DNA of 64,000 nucleotides from Culturomica massiliensis (GTDB taxonomy: Bacteria; Bacteroidota; Bacteroidia; Bacteroidales; Marinifilaceae): the NCBI RefSeq assembly GCF_900091655.1, contig NZ_LT594621.1, positions 4,020,463 to 4,084,462 of the forward strand. The letters run 5' to 3'. The notes beneath the pieces are model-generated. The model made no database searches. It was given only the letters and a program-made list of their open reading frames with translations, and had not been told where the DNA came from. The translations under genes and the position numbers were made by a program. Shown piece by piece: positions 9,576 through 18,428 of the stretch. Every line of letters begins with the position of its first letter. Position 1 is the first letter of the stretch.

Positions 9576-9602
9576 AATATAAAATGTCGTAAAGACAGAA
9601 TG

Positions 9603-9633
9603 AAAAAAGCGTCTGAAGTCAGACGCTTTTTTT
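9603..9633. terminator. Bidirectional intrinsic terminator between gldN and the convergent guanylyltransferase gene
   Basis: A 7-bp GC-rich stem (GCGTCTG at 9609-9615, CAGACGC at 9620-9626) with a 4-base loop is flanked by six A on the left and seven T on the right. It can therefore terminate transcription from both directions. Confidence 0.9.
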
Positions 9634-10696
9634 ATTTCTTATATTTCAATTGTTTTTCGAAATGCTTGATGTGGTCTTCATCTTTGATATGACAGATCAT
9701 CAGGTAATTTTTATTTTCGGCTATGATTAAATTGTTGGCTCCGTGGACGATGACTTTTTTACGGCTGGGTACGTTGACGATACAGTTGTGTGAGTCTCTG
9801 AACAGCACATGAGTAGAATTGGTTGAGTTATTGTCTTCGTCCTTTGTTTTCAGGGCGTGGAAAGCATGCCATGTACCTACATCCGACCAGCCGAAACTGC
9901 CTTTTAAGACATATACTTTTGAAGATTTCTCCATGATACCGAAGTCAATAGACAGGTTAGGGCATTTTCCGTATATATTGTCTATAAAATTTTGTTCTTC
10001 CGGTGTGTTGAGAGCAGTTGTATTTTCGAAAAGTATGTATAAATCATAGATGTGTTTTCGGACTTCCCGCAGTATATCCTGTACTTGCCAGATAAAAATC
10101 CCTGCGTTCCATAAAAAATCCCCGGATTCAAAAAATTTAGCCGCTAATTCCAGGTCCGGTTTTTCGGTAAAGGTTTTAACGGCACTTATTTTTTCAGATT
10201 TCATCAGGGGTTTGGTCTGGATGTATCCGTATTGGGTTTCTGCCCGGGAAGGAGTAATCCCAACGGTCAGCAATCCTCCGTGAGTACGGGCAAACTCGAT
10301 CCCATCGCGGAGATCATTCAGGTAAGCTTCGTCGTTGGTGATAAAATGGTCGGAAGGAAGGACCACCATTGTAGCTTCCGGATTGATGCTTTTTATTTTT
10401 GAAGCGGCATAGGTAATACAGGTGGCCGTATTCCGCCGGAGTGGTTCTTTCAATATGTTACCTACCGGAATTTCGGGTATTTGTTTCCGGGTAATGGCTT
10501 CGTATTCCTTACCTGTAACAATGAAGATATGCTCGTGATCGAATAAACGGTTTACCCTTTCATAGGTCTGACGGATAAAACTTTTTCCGACCCCGAGAAT
10601 ATCGGAGAATTGTTTGGGACAAGCCTGATTACTCACGGGCCAAAAGCGTTTCCCGATACCGCCTGCCATAATAACACAGTATGACTCTGGATTCAT
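9632..10696 (-). CDS. manC: Mannose-1-phosphate guanylyltransferase (GDP-mannose pyrophosphorylase)
   Basis: A 354-residue cytoplasmic nucleotidyltransferase that makes GDP-mannose from mannose-1-phosphate and GTP. GDP-mannose feeds glycan, capsule and fucose synthesis. The N-terminal nucleotide-binding signature is AGGIGKRFWP (residues 11-20), with a downstream lysine in CPKQF. Other motifs are VVLPSDHFI, TEKPDLELA and FLWNAGIFIW, followed by the short left-handed beta-helix C-terminus around residues 290-350. It lacks the extra isomerase domain seen in bifunctional ManC enzymes, which agrees with its length. It is convergent with gldN and shares its terminator. The divergent MlaE gene begins about 145 bases upstream. 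Confidence 0.93.
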   Translation of the reverse strand: MNPESYCVIMAGGIGKRFWPVSNQACPKQFSDILGVGKSFIRQTYERVNRLFDHEHIFIVTGKEYEAITRKQIPEIPVGNILKEPLRRNTATCITYAASKIKSINPEATMVVLPSDHFITNDEAYLNDLRDGIEFARTHGGLLTVGITPSRAETQYGYIQTKPLMKSEKISAVKTFTEKPDLELAAKFFESGDFLWNAGIFIWQVQDILREVRKHIYDLYILFENTTALNTPEEQNFIDNIYGKCPNLSIDFGIMEKSSKVYVLKGSFGWSDVGTWHAFHALKTKDEDNNSTNSTHVLFRDSHNCIVNVPSRKKVIVHGANNLIIAENKNYLMICHIKDEDHIKHFEKQLKYKK

Positions 10697-10805
10697 TATT
10701 TCTTTTATTTTTCTATTTTTACTTCTACTGTCCGAATGTACTAAATAAATACGTGATTTATTTATATTTTTCTTTTAAATTTCCGAAAGGAACCATTATT
10801 TCATA

Positions 10806-10813
10806 TAACTTTG
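10806..10813 (+). promoter_or_regulatory. Putative -7 element TAACTTTG before the mlaEF-like operon
   Basis: A TAnnTTTG match sits 27 bases before the ATG at 10841. The possible TTG start at 10811 lies inside this element, which is an argument for the later ATG. The -33 box is weak. Confidence 0.45.
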
Positions 10814-10840
10814 AACGGTAAAAACCGTTGTTATCGTAAG

Positions 10841-11578
10841 ATGAAATTTTTATACAAGCTTGGCTCTTATCTTTTATTTATCCGGAAAGCCTTTTCCCGT
10901 CCGGAGAAGAGAAGCGTGTACGTGAAAGAGTTGGTTGCCGAATTCGGAAAATTGGGATTGAATTCCATTATGCTCGTGGTAATTATTTCTTTCTTTATCG
11001 GGGCCGTGCTTACTTTACAGACGGCTTACAATATGGCAAATCCGCTTTTGCCGCGCTATCTGATCGGTTATCTTACACGGGAGACCCTTTTACTGGAATT
11101 TTCATCTACGATAGTGAGTCTTATTCTGGCCGGGAAAATCGGAAGTAATATTGCTTCGGAGATCGGGAGTATGAAGATCACCGAGCAAATTGAAGCGTTG
11201 GAAGTTATGGGGGTTAATTCTGTTTCTTATCTGGTAGGACCTAAGATCATCGCTTCATTTATTATTAATCCGGTGTTGTATATTTTCAGTGTATTTATCG
11301 GAATATTGGGGGGATTATTTTCCGGCATATTAAGTGGAGTCGTAAATTTTGAGGATTTTCTCTATGGCTTACATTTTTCGTTTAATCCTTATTATGTGAC
11401 TTATTCCATTATCAAGACTCTTTTCTTTGCATTTATATTTACTTCGATACCGGCATTTTACGGATATAATGTACAGGGAGGTGCGCTCGAGGTCGGGAAA
11501 GCCGGGACAAAAGCGGTTGTCGACAGCAGTATTGCTATTCTGACGGCCAATCTGATATTAACCCAAATTCTATTGTAA
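10841..11578 (+). CDS. mlaE: MlaE-like ABC transporter permease
   Basis: A 245-residue multi-pass inner-membrane permease of the MlaE/YrbE family, which handles phospholipid traffic between inner and outer membranes. Recognisable segments are SFFIGAVLTLQTAYNM, the coupling-helix region SEIGSMKITEQIEALEVMGV, and the VGPKIIASFIINPVLYIFSV helix. The ATG at 10841 is chosen over a TTG 30 bases upstream, because that TTG falls within a likely promoter and would add an unusual Asn/Cys/Arg-rich leader. Its TAA overlaps the ATG of the ATPase gene (TAATG at 11576-11580). The MCE-domain partner MlaD is not in this window. Confidence 0.9.
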   Translation: MKFLYKLGSYLLFIRKAFSRPEKRSVYVKELVAEFGKLGLNSIMLVVIISFFIGAVLTLQTAYNMANPLLPRYLIGYLTRETLLLEFSSTIVSLILAGKIGSNIASEIGSMKITEQIEALEVMGVNSVSYLVGPKIIASFIINPVLYIFSVFIGILGGLFSGILSGVVNFEDFLYGLHFSFNPYYVTYSIIKTLFFAFIFTSIPAFYGYNVQGGALEVGKAGTKAVVDSSIAILTANLILTQILL

Positions 11579-12330
11579 TGATCAGGGCAGAAGGAATATA
11601 TAAATCGTTTGAGGAAAAGCGGGTGTTGTCCGATATCAATGTTGCGTTTGATTCGGGTAAGGTAAACCTGATTATCGGAAAAAGCGGATCGGGTAAAACG
11701 GTGTTGCTGAAGTCCCTGATCGGATTACATACAATTGATAAAGGTAAAATTTATTACGGCGACCGGGAAATTACGGGTATGAACATTCGTCAGCTAAAAG
11801 TGATACGGGAGGAGATCGGAGTCGTTTTTCAGGGAGGGGCTTTGTTCGATTCTCTGACGGTGCTGGAAAATGTTAAATTCCCCTTGAATCTGTTTACCGA
11901 TATGACGGAGACGGAAAAGAACGAAAGGGCATTGTCCTGTCTTAGCCGGGTAAATTTGAGCGGAGCCGATAATGCCTATCCGGCAGAGATCAGCGGGGGT
12001 ATGAAGAAAAGAGTTGCTATTGCCAGAGCTATTGTTTTGAAACCCCGTTTTCTGTTTTGTGATGAGCCGAACTCCGGACTGGATCCTTTGACCTCTATCG
12101 TTATTGATAACCTGATCCGGGAAATCACCCATGAATACGATATGACGACAATCGTCAATACCCACGATATGAATTCGGTTTTTGAAATCGGCGAGAAAAT
12201 TGTTTTTATAAATGAAGGGCGGAAAGCCTGGGAAGGGACAAAGGAGGAAATTGCAAATACGGATAACAAGGAATTGAACGATTTTATCTTCTCTTCCGAT
12301 TTGTACAAAAGAATTAAGATGTGCTTATGA
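11578..12330 (+). CDS. mlaF: MlaF-like ABC transporter ATPase
   Basis: A 250-residue ABC ATPase that powers the MlaE permease. It has Walker A GKSGSGKT (residues 34-41), Q-loop VFQGGALFDSLTV, signature ISGGMKKR, Walker B RFLFCDEPNSGLDP and the switch His in NTHDM. The ISGGMKKRVAIARAI signature with methionine is typical of the MlaF/MKL branch. Its last codons overlap the start of the DUF4296 lipoprotein gene, so all three genes are co-translated. Confidence 0.93.
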   Translation: MIRAEGIYKSFEEKRVLSDINVAFDSGKVNLIIGKSGSGKTVLLKSLIGLHTIDKGKIYYGDREITGMNIRQLKVIREEIGVVFQGGALFDSLTVLENVKFPLNLFTDMTETEKNERALSCLSRVNLSGADNAYPAEISGGMKKRVAIARAIVLKPRFLFCDEPNSGLDPLTSIVIDNLIREITHEYDMTTIVNTHDMNSVFEIGEKIVFINEGRKAWEGTKEEIANTDNKELNDFIFSSDLYKRIKMCL

Positions 12331-13196
12331 GAACAATACTGAAAGATATCGGTTGCTGCGTAATAATATTACTGTGTATTGTGGCTTGTACCCATAAAAA
12401 AGCAGCCCTCGACCGGGAGAAGTTTACGGCTTTGCTGATCGATATGCATATGGCGGACGGAGCTCTTTCTTTGTCACAAGGATATAGCACCAATCATGAA
12501 AAAAGGAATTATGCTTATTACAATAGTGTATTTGATAAGTATGGAATAGACCGGGCGGAGTTTGATTCTTGCATGCGTTATTATTCGGCACAGGCTGCTT
12601 TGTTTGATGAGATATACGATATCGTTATCGATAGCCTGAATCGTCGGTTGACCGAGCAAAACCGGCGGCTGGCCGAGTTGAGAGCCGGAGATTCGATCAA
12701 TTATTTCCCACAGCCGGACACCTTGTTGCTGGATACTTTGAATCCGGTCTGGGTGACAGAAATAGACAGTATTGTGCCGGGAAACTACAAATTTTCAACC
12801 ACGGTAAAATTCGATACGCTGGAGAAAAAAAGGTCGAACAGAATTGTAGCATTCTTCCTCTCCCCGGATAATAAAGATACCTTGCATGTCCGGGAGATAC
12901 GTATGTCCTCGGATACCGTCCGGCGGCATTACGAATGGTCGCAATATGTTGATTCGGCTTATAACCGGTTGATCATTAAGATTGCAGATACCGACCGTCC
13001 GGAAAAGCTAAAGTATAAGCGGGGGAGAATTTGGGGAACGACCTTGTACAGGCCCTATACATCTCCTAAAACCATAGAACGCCTGAAAAAATCTTTGTCT
13101 CCGGGGAAAGCGGAGGCTGCGATTGTACCGGCGGACGATATTTTGTTGCGGCCCGAAAGATCTAAAGTTCCGGTGAAGTCGCCGGTAAAGCGCTAA
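12321..13196 (+). CDS. DUF4296-domain lipoprotein
   Basis: A 291-residue lipoprotein (signal peptide with Cys around residue 23 in IVACTH) carrying the Bacteroidota-specific DUF4296 domain. That domain is about residues 30-115: FTALLIDMHMADGAL, YYNSVFDKYGIDRAEFD and the paired-helix SLNRRLTEQNRRLAEL. The C-terminal half is a less conserved, basic region. No function is established for the domain. The start overlaps mlaF by ten bases, and a second in-frame ATG two codons later is equally plausible. Co-location with a lipid-transport ATPase hints at an envelope role, which is inference only. Confidence 0.75.
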   Translation: MLMRTILKDIGCCVIILLCIVACTHKKAALDREKFTALLIDMHMADGALSLSQGYSTNHEKRNYAYYNSVFDKYGIDRAEFDSCMRYYSAQAALFDEIYDIVIDSLNRRLTEQNRRLAELRAGDSINYFPQPDTLLLDTLNPVWVTEIDSIVPGNYKFSTTVKFDTLEKKRSNRIVAFFLSPDNKDTLHVREIRMSSDTVRRHYEWSQYVDSAYNRLIIKIADTDRPEKLKYKRGRIWGTTLYRPYTSPKTIERLKKSLSPGKAEAAIVPADDILLRPERSKVPVKSPVKR

Positions 13197-13394
13197 TAAA
13201 AAGTATGATTTTTAATTCCGGTTTTTGATTTCCGGTCGGAATATGGTGTCGCAAAATCAGAAAGAAAACTGTAAATCTTAGATTCTAAGTTGGTGAAGCT
13301 GATCGTCATTTATGCTGTATCTGAATTGTAAAGTAACAGTTTGAAATAGTTTAACGGTTGTTTTTGTGTATTCAGTCAAAAATCAATAATTTCT

Positions 13395-13733
13395 ATGTCT
13401 TTACGTAAAATAGCTGCCAATTATATTTTTGTACCCGGTTATCCCCTGGTAAAAAACGGATACGTCGTACTTGAAAACGGTCGGATTGCCGATGTCGTGG
13501 ATACCGGCGGAGTGATTCAGGAAATTCAGGGACTCGAGTTTTACGGAGGCATGTTGGTGACCGATATGTTACTTACGATGAAAATAAAACTTCCCCCGGA
13601 GGGAGAGCTGATCCCTTTTTTAGAAGAAATATACACCCGGTTTCATTCCGTACCCCAGGGTATCGCATTGTTGAAAGGTGCGGATCTGCCCCGTCTGGCA
13701 TTTCGCCCCGGGACTTGCCTGGAAAATGTATAA
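13395..13733 (+). CDS. Miniature amidohydrolase-like protein lacking the catalytic barrel
   Basis: A 112-residue protein. Residues 1-50 match the N-terminal composite (beta-sandwich) domain of amidohydrolases: AANYIFVPGYPLVKNGYVVL, then ENGRIADVVDTGG. The last residues (LAFRPGTCLENV) resemble the closing strand of the same domain, where the family normally has a ...PGxxAD motif. The metal-binding HxH motif and the whole TIM barrel are missing; in their place is about 50 residues with a helix-like EGELIPFLEEIYTRF segment. It has its own start, stop and terminator. A shrunken but intact gene, an assembly factor and a remnant are all possible. It stands alone between the mla operon and the convergent peptidase genes. 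Confidence 0.55.
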   Translation: MSLRKIAANYIFVPGYPLVKNGYVVLENGRIADVVDTGGVIQEIQGLEFYGGMLVTDMLLTMKIKLPPEGELIPFLEEIYTRFHSVPQGIALLKGADLPRLAFRPGTCLENV

Positions 13734-13734
13734 A

Positions 13735-13763
13735 AAATGCCGGCTCGTAAAAGCCGGCATTTG
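13735..13763. terminator. Bidirectional intrinsic terminator
   Basis: A 9-bp perfect stem (ATGCCGGCT at 13737-13745 and AGCCGGCAT at 13752-13760) with a 6-base loop is preceded by an A-run and followed by TTT. It separates the amidohydrolase-like gene from the convergent M16 gene that ends at 13772. Confidence 0.88.
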
Positions 13764-13771
13764 ATAAAGAA

Positions 13772-15841
13772 TTATTTAAAATCTTCGGCTTTCAGGCCGG
13801 TGTTGATTTTGATGTCTTTGACTTTGACTTCGATCGGCATGCCTTGCATGCTTGTTTTGGATGCGTAGGGCTGTACAAGTCCGTATGCAGTCGGCCGGTA
13901 GTCTTCGAAAGTCACTTCGTTGGTCACACCGTTTTGGGTGCCTACGGATTTTACTTTCAAACCGTTTTCTACGTCGTAGAAGCTGTATGTAACGGCACTC
14001 CCCATATTTACTTTCAGTTTGTATGCATCACGTCCGTTTACCTGTTCGATACCTTCGAGGGTCGGGGTGATACCGAGGCGGGTATATTCGGCTTCGAGAA
14101 CCGGATAGGCTTGTTCTTTTATCTCAGCTGTCTGGCTTCCCTCCAATGTCTGACTACCGCCGGGACCGCTGATCTGGGCCTTTTCTCCGTCGAAAAGAAT
14201 TTTCTGCATCGTATTACCGCCCATGCTCATTTCCATCAGGAACATCGGTTTGTCGGCGTTTACAAGTTGTTTGTTGACGATATTGATCACCATACCCTGG
14301 ATTGCGATTTCAGATTCCACGGTCATGTCTTTGATGCCTTTTACTTTGTCGTTTCCACCCAAAGCTTTCAGGTAAGCGGCAACGATTTTTTCCGGGGTAA
14401 CATCGGCAGCTACTTTCGGACCTTCTTTTACCGGTTTACCTTCGCTGTCCAGTTCCAGGACTTCGCCGTTACTGGCTAATTTGGCTATTTGGGGTTTCAT
14501 GCTTCTGTCGGTCACAACCAGGATATAAGCATTTTCCGGGTGGAAGTATTTTTTTGCAGCAGCAATGATTTCCTCTTTGGTTACTTTGTCCAGGCGTTGC
14601 AGGAAGGTGGTGAAATAGTCTTTCGGTAATTGGTAACGCTCAATCGAGTAGGCAAAGTCTGCAATGGTCTGGGGATTTTCCAGGCTTCTGGAGAATTGGC
14701 CGGCCCAGGTCTTTTTTACCCGGTAGATGTCTTCATCGCTAAAATCGGCGTTGTCCATGTTCTGCATTTCTTTTAATATCTCGACTACAGCGCTGTCTGC
14801 CGTATTGGTTTTTACTTCGGCATACGCCGTGAATGTTCCGGCTCCGGGAAGTTGGCTGGAACCTACGGATGAATAGGAGCCATAGGTATAGCCTTTGTCT
14901 TCACGTAAATTTTTCAATAATTTGGCCTGAAAATCACCGCCACCCAGAATCTGGTTGGCAATATTGAGGGCCAATTGATCCGGCATGCCGATTTTGTAAT
15001 CGATCGGGTAAGTTACTTGTATACTGGCCTGTGTTGCGGCATCTTTATTTGAGAATACAACTTGCCGTCCTTGCGGTTGTTTCGGCGCAGTATATTGGTG
15101 TTTCGGGGCTTTGTCGCCTTTCCATTTACCGAGATATTTTTCTGTCAGGGTTTTGGCATCTTTTAAAGTGATATCGCCTACGATAACCAGAATAGCATTG
15201 CTCGGGTGAATATAAGTTTGGTAGTAGTTTTTACAATCTTCAACCGTGATATTGTTTACGGTTTCTTCAGTGATAACATCACCGTAAGGATGTTCCGGTC
15301 CCCAAAGGGTCACGCTTTTGATGTTTTGTATAATGCTGCCGGGATCGGCTTTGCTGGTCTGTAAACCGGATTTGGTTTGCAGGATGATTTTGTCGAATTC
15401 TTCCTGTGGGAAGGAGGGATTCATCGTCACATCGGCCAGGATTTCCATCAGTTGGTCTTTGAATTTTGACAATCCGCTGACACCGACATAGCTGGAAGAG
15501 GTTCCCAGGTGTGCACCTAAGAAATCAACTTCTTCACTCAATTGCTTGGCATTTCTTTTTTGGGTCGCTTTTTTCCACAACTCACCGGCAATCTGGGTGT
15601 AACTGGATTTGTCGCCTTCTACCAGCGGATCGACAATAAAATTCAGACTGAAATTGATTTTTGGGATTTTATTGTTTTCCACGACCAGCACTTTCAGACC
15701 GTTTTTCAGTGTGAAACTCTGGTATTCCCCGATGTTTACTTTCGGAGCCGGTCCCGATGCGGGAGCTTTGCTTCTATCGATTTGGGAGAAGCCTACTGTT
15801 GTAAAGCATAAAGCTAACAGAAGTAAAAAATATCTTTTCAT
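13772..15841 (-). CDS. M16 metallopeptidase-family subunit without zinc motif, with extra C-terminal domain
   Basis: A 689-residue exported protein (signal peptide about residues 1-19). Residues about 30-450 form the paired M16 (insulinase-like) domains, but the HxxEH zinc motif is absent; the equivalent place reads TQIAGELWKKATQKRNA. It keeps the arginine/tyrosine partner motif LREDKGYTYGSYSSVG in the second half. In known two-chain M16 enzymes one chain brings zinc and the other brings this Arg/Tyr pair, so this looks like the non-zinc partner of the next gene. Residues about 480-689 add a beta-rich domain with a LolA/outer-membrane-lipoprotein-like pattern (MTVESEIAIQGM, MEMSMGGNTMQKILFDGEKA). 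The gene lies 52 bases downstream of the HxxEH partner. Confidence 0.88.
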   Translation of the reverse strand: MKRYFLLLLALCFTTVGFSQIDRSKAPASGPAPKVNIGEYQSFTLKNGLKVLVVENNKIPKINFSLNFIVDPLVEGDKSSYTQIAGELWKKATQKRNAKQLSEEVDFLGAHLGTSSSYVGVSGLSKFKDQLMEILADVTMNPSFPQEEFDKIILQTKSGLQTSKADPGSIIQNIKSVTLWGPEHPYGDVITEETVNNITVEDCKNYYQTYIHPSNAILVIVGDITLKDAKTLTEKYLGKWKGDKAPKHQYTAPKQPQGRQVVFSNKDAATQASIQVTYPIDYKIGMPDQLALNIANQILGGGDFQAKLLKNLREDKGYTYGSYSSVGSSQLPGAGTFTAYAEVKTNTADSAVVEILKEMQNMDNADFSDEDIYRVKKTWAGQFSRSLENPQTIADFAYSIERYQLPKDYFTTFLQRLDKVTKEEIIAAAKKYFHPENAYILVVTDRSMKPQIAKLASNGEVLELDSEGKPVKEGPKVAADVTPEKIVAAYLKALGGNDKVKGIKDMTVESEIAIQGMVINIVNKQLVNADKPMFLMEMSMGGNTMQKILFDGEKAQISGPGGSQTLEGSQTAEIKEQAYPVLEAEYTRLGITPTLEGIEQVNGRDAYKLKVNMGSAVTYSFYDVENGLKVKSVGTQNGVTNEVTFEDYRPTAYGLVQPYASKTSMQGMPIEVKVKDIKINTGLKAEDFK

Positions 15842-15893
15842 TGGTTCGAATTTTTACTGTTAAATTAAATTTTATTCAGTACGTATGCCTGAT

Positions 15894-17201
15894 TTATTTT
15901 TTAGGTAAATAATATAATACCAATCTGTTATCTTTGGTAAAATATTTTTGGGCAGCTTTTTGCAGGTCTTCTTTGGTAATAGATCTGAACTTGGCCAGTT
16001 CTTCGTTTATTTCGTTGGTATTTTTGAAATATGTGTATGCTTGAGCCAGGTTGTATGCCCGGTCTTCGATGGTAGCATTGGAGCTGACCAGTTGGTTTTC
16101 GATTTGGTTTTGCAATTTCTGGAATTCCTTGTCGGAAATCGGTTCTTTTTGCAGTTTATCGATTTCCTTGTCAATTTCGTTTTCCAACTGACTTAATTCT
16201 ACATTCATGTTCGGGAGGGCTAAAACGATAGACAATCCGGGTTGTTCCAGCGGAAGAGGCATGGCAGCCAGTTCCATTGCCATTTGCTTGTCGTTTACAA
16301 TCGTCGAATACAAACGGGAACTTTGTCCCTGAGCCAATAAAGTGTTTAACATGTTTACAGCATACATATCGTTGGAAGTGATACCCGGGATATGATAAGC
16401 CATAATCAGGGCCGGCATCTGAATGTTATCGTAGGCTGTATCCCGGACTTCCGCTGTTTTTTTCGGTTCAACGATTGTCGGTTGTACAACCGGAGCTCCG
16501 CTGGGGATATCGTTGAAATAGTCATGTACGAGTTTTTTAGCTTCTGCCATGTTGAAATCGCCGACAATAGTCAATACCGCATTGTTGGGTACATAAAATG
16601 TATTGTGGAAGTCGATGAAATCCTGATCGGATGCATTACGGATGTGTTCTTCTTTTCCCAATACATCGTGATTGTAGGGATGAACGGTGTATGCTTTTTT
16701 CAGGGTTTCCGTCAATAAACGCCCGTAAGGACGATTGTCCCGGGATTGTCCCATTTCCTGGCAAACAACGTCTTTTTGGGTTTTGATGCCGATTGATTCG
16801 ATGGTCGGGTGCAGCATCCGTTCGGATTCCAGCCATAATCCCAGGGCCAGTTCGTTGGAAGGCAACAGTTCGTAATAGTAGGTACGGTCGAAAAATGTGT
16901 TTGCATTCAGGTTACCGCCTACTTTGGTAACATATTTATCGAATTCATGACGTTTGATGTTTTTGGTTCCTTCAAACATCAGGTGTTCGAAAAAATGAGC
17001 AAATCCCGTCAGTTCCGGATTTTCATTTTTAGAACCGACATGGTACATAACCGATACAATGATGTTCGGGGTTGTATGGTCTTCCTGAAGGATGACATGC
17101 AAACCGTTATCCAGTTTGTATTCGACAAAGTCGATTTTGCCGGATTCTGCCCAAGCTAATACAGGCAGGCAGAAGGCAAGAGCAATTAATAATTTTTTCA
17201 T
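15894..17201 (-). CDS. M16 zinc metallopeptidase, catalytic subunit
   Basis: A 435-residue exported peptidase (signal peptide MKKLLIALAFCLPVLAWA). It has the inverted zinc motif HFFEH (H69, E72, H73) and a probable third ligand E149 in VVCQEMGQ. The N-terminal peptidase_M16 and C-terminal M16_C halves are both present. The second-half Arg/Tyr motif is poor here, as expected for the zinc-carrying partner of a heterodimer. The enzyme would degrade short peptides in the periplasm. It is first in the two-gene peptidase unit. The XRE regulator gene ends about 40 bases upstream on the same strand, so read-through from that unit is possible. Confidence 0.92.
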   Translation of the reverse strand: MKKLLIALAFCLPVLAWAESGKIDFVEYKLDNGLHVILQEDHTTPNIIVSVMYHVGSKNENPELTGFAHFFEHLMFEGTKNIKRHEFDKYVTKVGGNLNANTFFDRTYYYELLPSNELALGLWLESERMLHPTIESIGIKTQKDVVCQEMGQSRDNRPYGRLLTETLKKAYTVHPYNHDVLGKEEHIRNASDQDFIDFHNTFYVPNNAVLTIVGDFNMAEAKKLVHDYFNDIPSGAPVVQPTIVEPKKTAEVRDTAYDNIQMPALIMAYHIPGITSNDMYAVNMLNTLLAQGQSSRLYSTIVNDKQMAMELAAMPLPLEQPGLSIVLALPNMNVELSQLENEIDKEIDKLQKEPISDKEFQKLQNQIENQLVSSNATIEDRAYNLAQAYTYFKNTNEINEELAKFRSITKEDLQKAAQKYFTKDNRLVLYYLPKK

Positions 17202-17240
17202 AAGTTAAGTTATTAAAGTGAATTTGAAAATAATTAATTA

Positions 17241-17477
17241 TCATTTATCCATGTTGGGGGATGTTTTATCTTCGTCCGGATGGTATTCGAGTATATCTCC
17301 GGGTTGGCACTCCAGAACACGACACACGGCTTCCAGGGTTGAAAAACGGATCGCTTTGGCTTTTCCGGTTTTCAGAATGGAAAGATTGGCCGGCGTAATG
17401 TCCACTTTCTCGGATAACTCGTTGAGTGACATTTTGCGACGAGCCATCATAACATCTATATTTACCACAATAGCCAT
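17241..17477 (-). CDS. Small XRE/Cro-CI helix-turn-helix regulator
   Basis: A 78-residue DNA-binding protein. The helix-turn-helix covers residues about 10-60 (MMARRKMSLNELSEKVDITP, then ANLSILKTGKAKAIRFSTLE), ending with the VLECQPGDILEY tail seen in YozG-like regulators. The start at 17477 (MAIVVNIDVMM) is chosen because a longer open frame reaching to 17603 overlaps the DUF2975 gene in another frame and has no family-like sequence. It is two bases after the DUF2975 stop. DUF2975 membrane proteins and YozG-like regulators are commonly paired; the regulator may control the pair itself. The stimulus is unknown. Confidence 0.88.
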   Translation of the reverse strand: MAIVVNIDVMMARRKMSLNELSEKVDITPANLSILKTGKAKAIRFSTLEAVCRVLECQPGDILEYHPDEDKTSPNMDK

Positions 17478-17479
17478 AG

Positions 17480-18139
17480 TTATATCGTTAATTCTTGGTC
17501 TTCGGCAATATCGTGTCCAATGGAGAAAATTTCTGCAATGATCAAAACGATGACGCCCATAAATATATCCCGGAAACTGAAAATATTTTCGGATAACTGC
17601 CATTTGGTTCCTTTCAGAAGTTCCGTTAAAGTTTGGATTTCCAGGTAGCGCCCGAGATCGGATAACAAAGAGGCTACAATCAGGAGGATACCGATTGCCC
17701 GCATAAAACCGATGTTATCCCGGGTAAAAATATTGCCGGAACGAATACTTTTTCTCAATAAAATAAGCATAATCAGCACAATAATCAATATTGCCAGATA
17801 ACAGAGCATCCCGAAAATACTGATAAGCATACTGCTGATCGTAGGGCCCGCAAAGGCTTTCGCGCCGCTGATGCGGATGTCTACTGCGGTCGTTCGGGCA
17901 TCCAGGCTGACACTGCTGTCTTGCCGGATAAACGTTTCGTATACCCCGATGTTTCTTTGTAACGGAACGTCCGAGATAAGATTATACCTTTGTTTGACCC
18001 GTGTACTTTCAATACCTTCTTTAAAACCTTCTTTGAAATCCTTGATAAAGGAACTGGAAAAAAAGGCAGCAATAATGACTCCGAAAAAAAGGAGATATAG
18101 GATGTTGACCCGTAATGTTATTTTTTGTTTTCTGGTCAT
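17480..18139 (-). CDS. DUF2975-family membrane protein
   Basis: A 219-residue protein with four predicted transmembrane helices: about residues 12-33, 103-130, 145-165 and 185-205 (for example LYLLFFGVIIAAFFSSSF and MLCYLAILIIVLIMLILL). A soluble loop lies between the first two. This layout matches DUF2975, whose molecular function is not known. It is followed within two bases by a small XRE regulator, the usual partner. A good promoter match lies 30 bases before its start. Confidence 0.8.
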   Translation of the reverse strand: MTRKQKITLRVNILYLLFFGVIIAAFFSSSFIKDFKEGFKEGIESTRVKQRYNLISDVPLQRNIGVYETFIRQDSSVSLDARTTAVDIRISGAKAFAGPTISSMLISIFGMLCYLAILIIVLIMLILLRKSIRSGNIFTRDNIGFMRAIGILLIVASLLSDLGRYLEIQTLTELLKGTKWQLSENIFSFRDIFMGVIVLIIAEIFSIGHDIAEDQELTI

Positions 18140-18168
18140 TTATCTGTGCATTGTTTTATTTTGACAAG

Positions 18169-18199
18169 CAAATGTAGGATTAATTTTTAAAGAAACAAT
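18169..18199 (-). promoter_or_regulatory. Putative promoter of the DUF2975/XRE pair
   Basis: On the minus strand the -7 element is TACATTTG (18169-18176). An ATTG resembling the -33 TTTG lies 19 bases further upstream (18196-18199). The start codon follows 30 bases after the -7 box. Confidence 0.5.
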
Positions 18200-18428
18200 A
18201 TATATTTATCGAAAATCGATAATTTTTTATTTTAAACCAAAAATTTCAATGAATTTATAGCTGATGTTTATGTTAAAATTCTGACCTGTATTATATCGGA
18301 TTTGATTTTTGCTTTTAAATCGCAGACGTACGGACCGGCGTTTGAGAAGGTTTTTAATTTGCAATGGATTTATTTTTAATCGTACATCCTAAATCAAAAA
18401 TAAATGTGGGGAAATCGGGAGAATACAT

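Noticed and set aside
10811..10840. TTG start giving a longer MlaE
   Set aside because: The TTG lies inside a TAACTTTG promoter-like element, and the extra residues do not look like the family. The ATG at 10841 fits better.
17478..17603. N-terminal extension of the XRE regulator
   Set aside because: It overlaps the DUF2975 coding region in another frame and lacks similarity to small XRE regulators.
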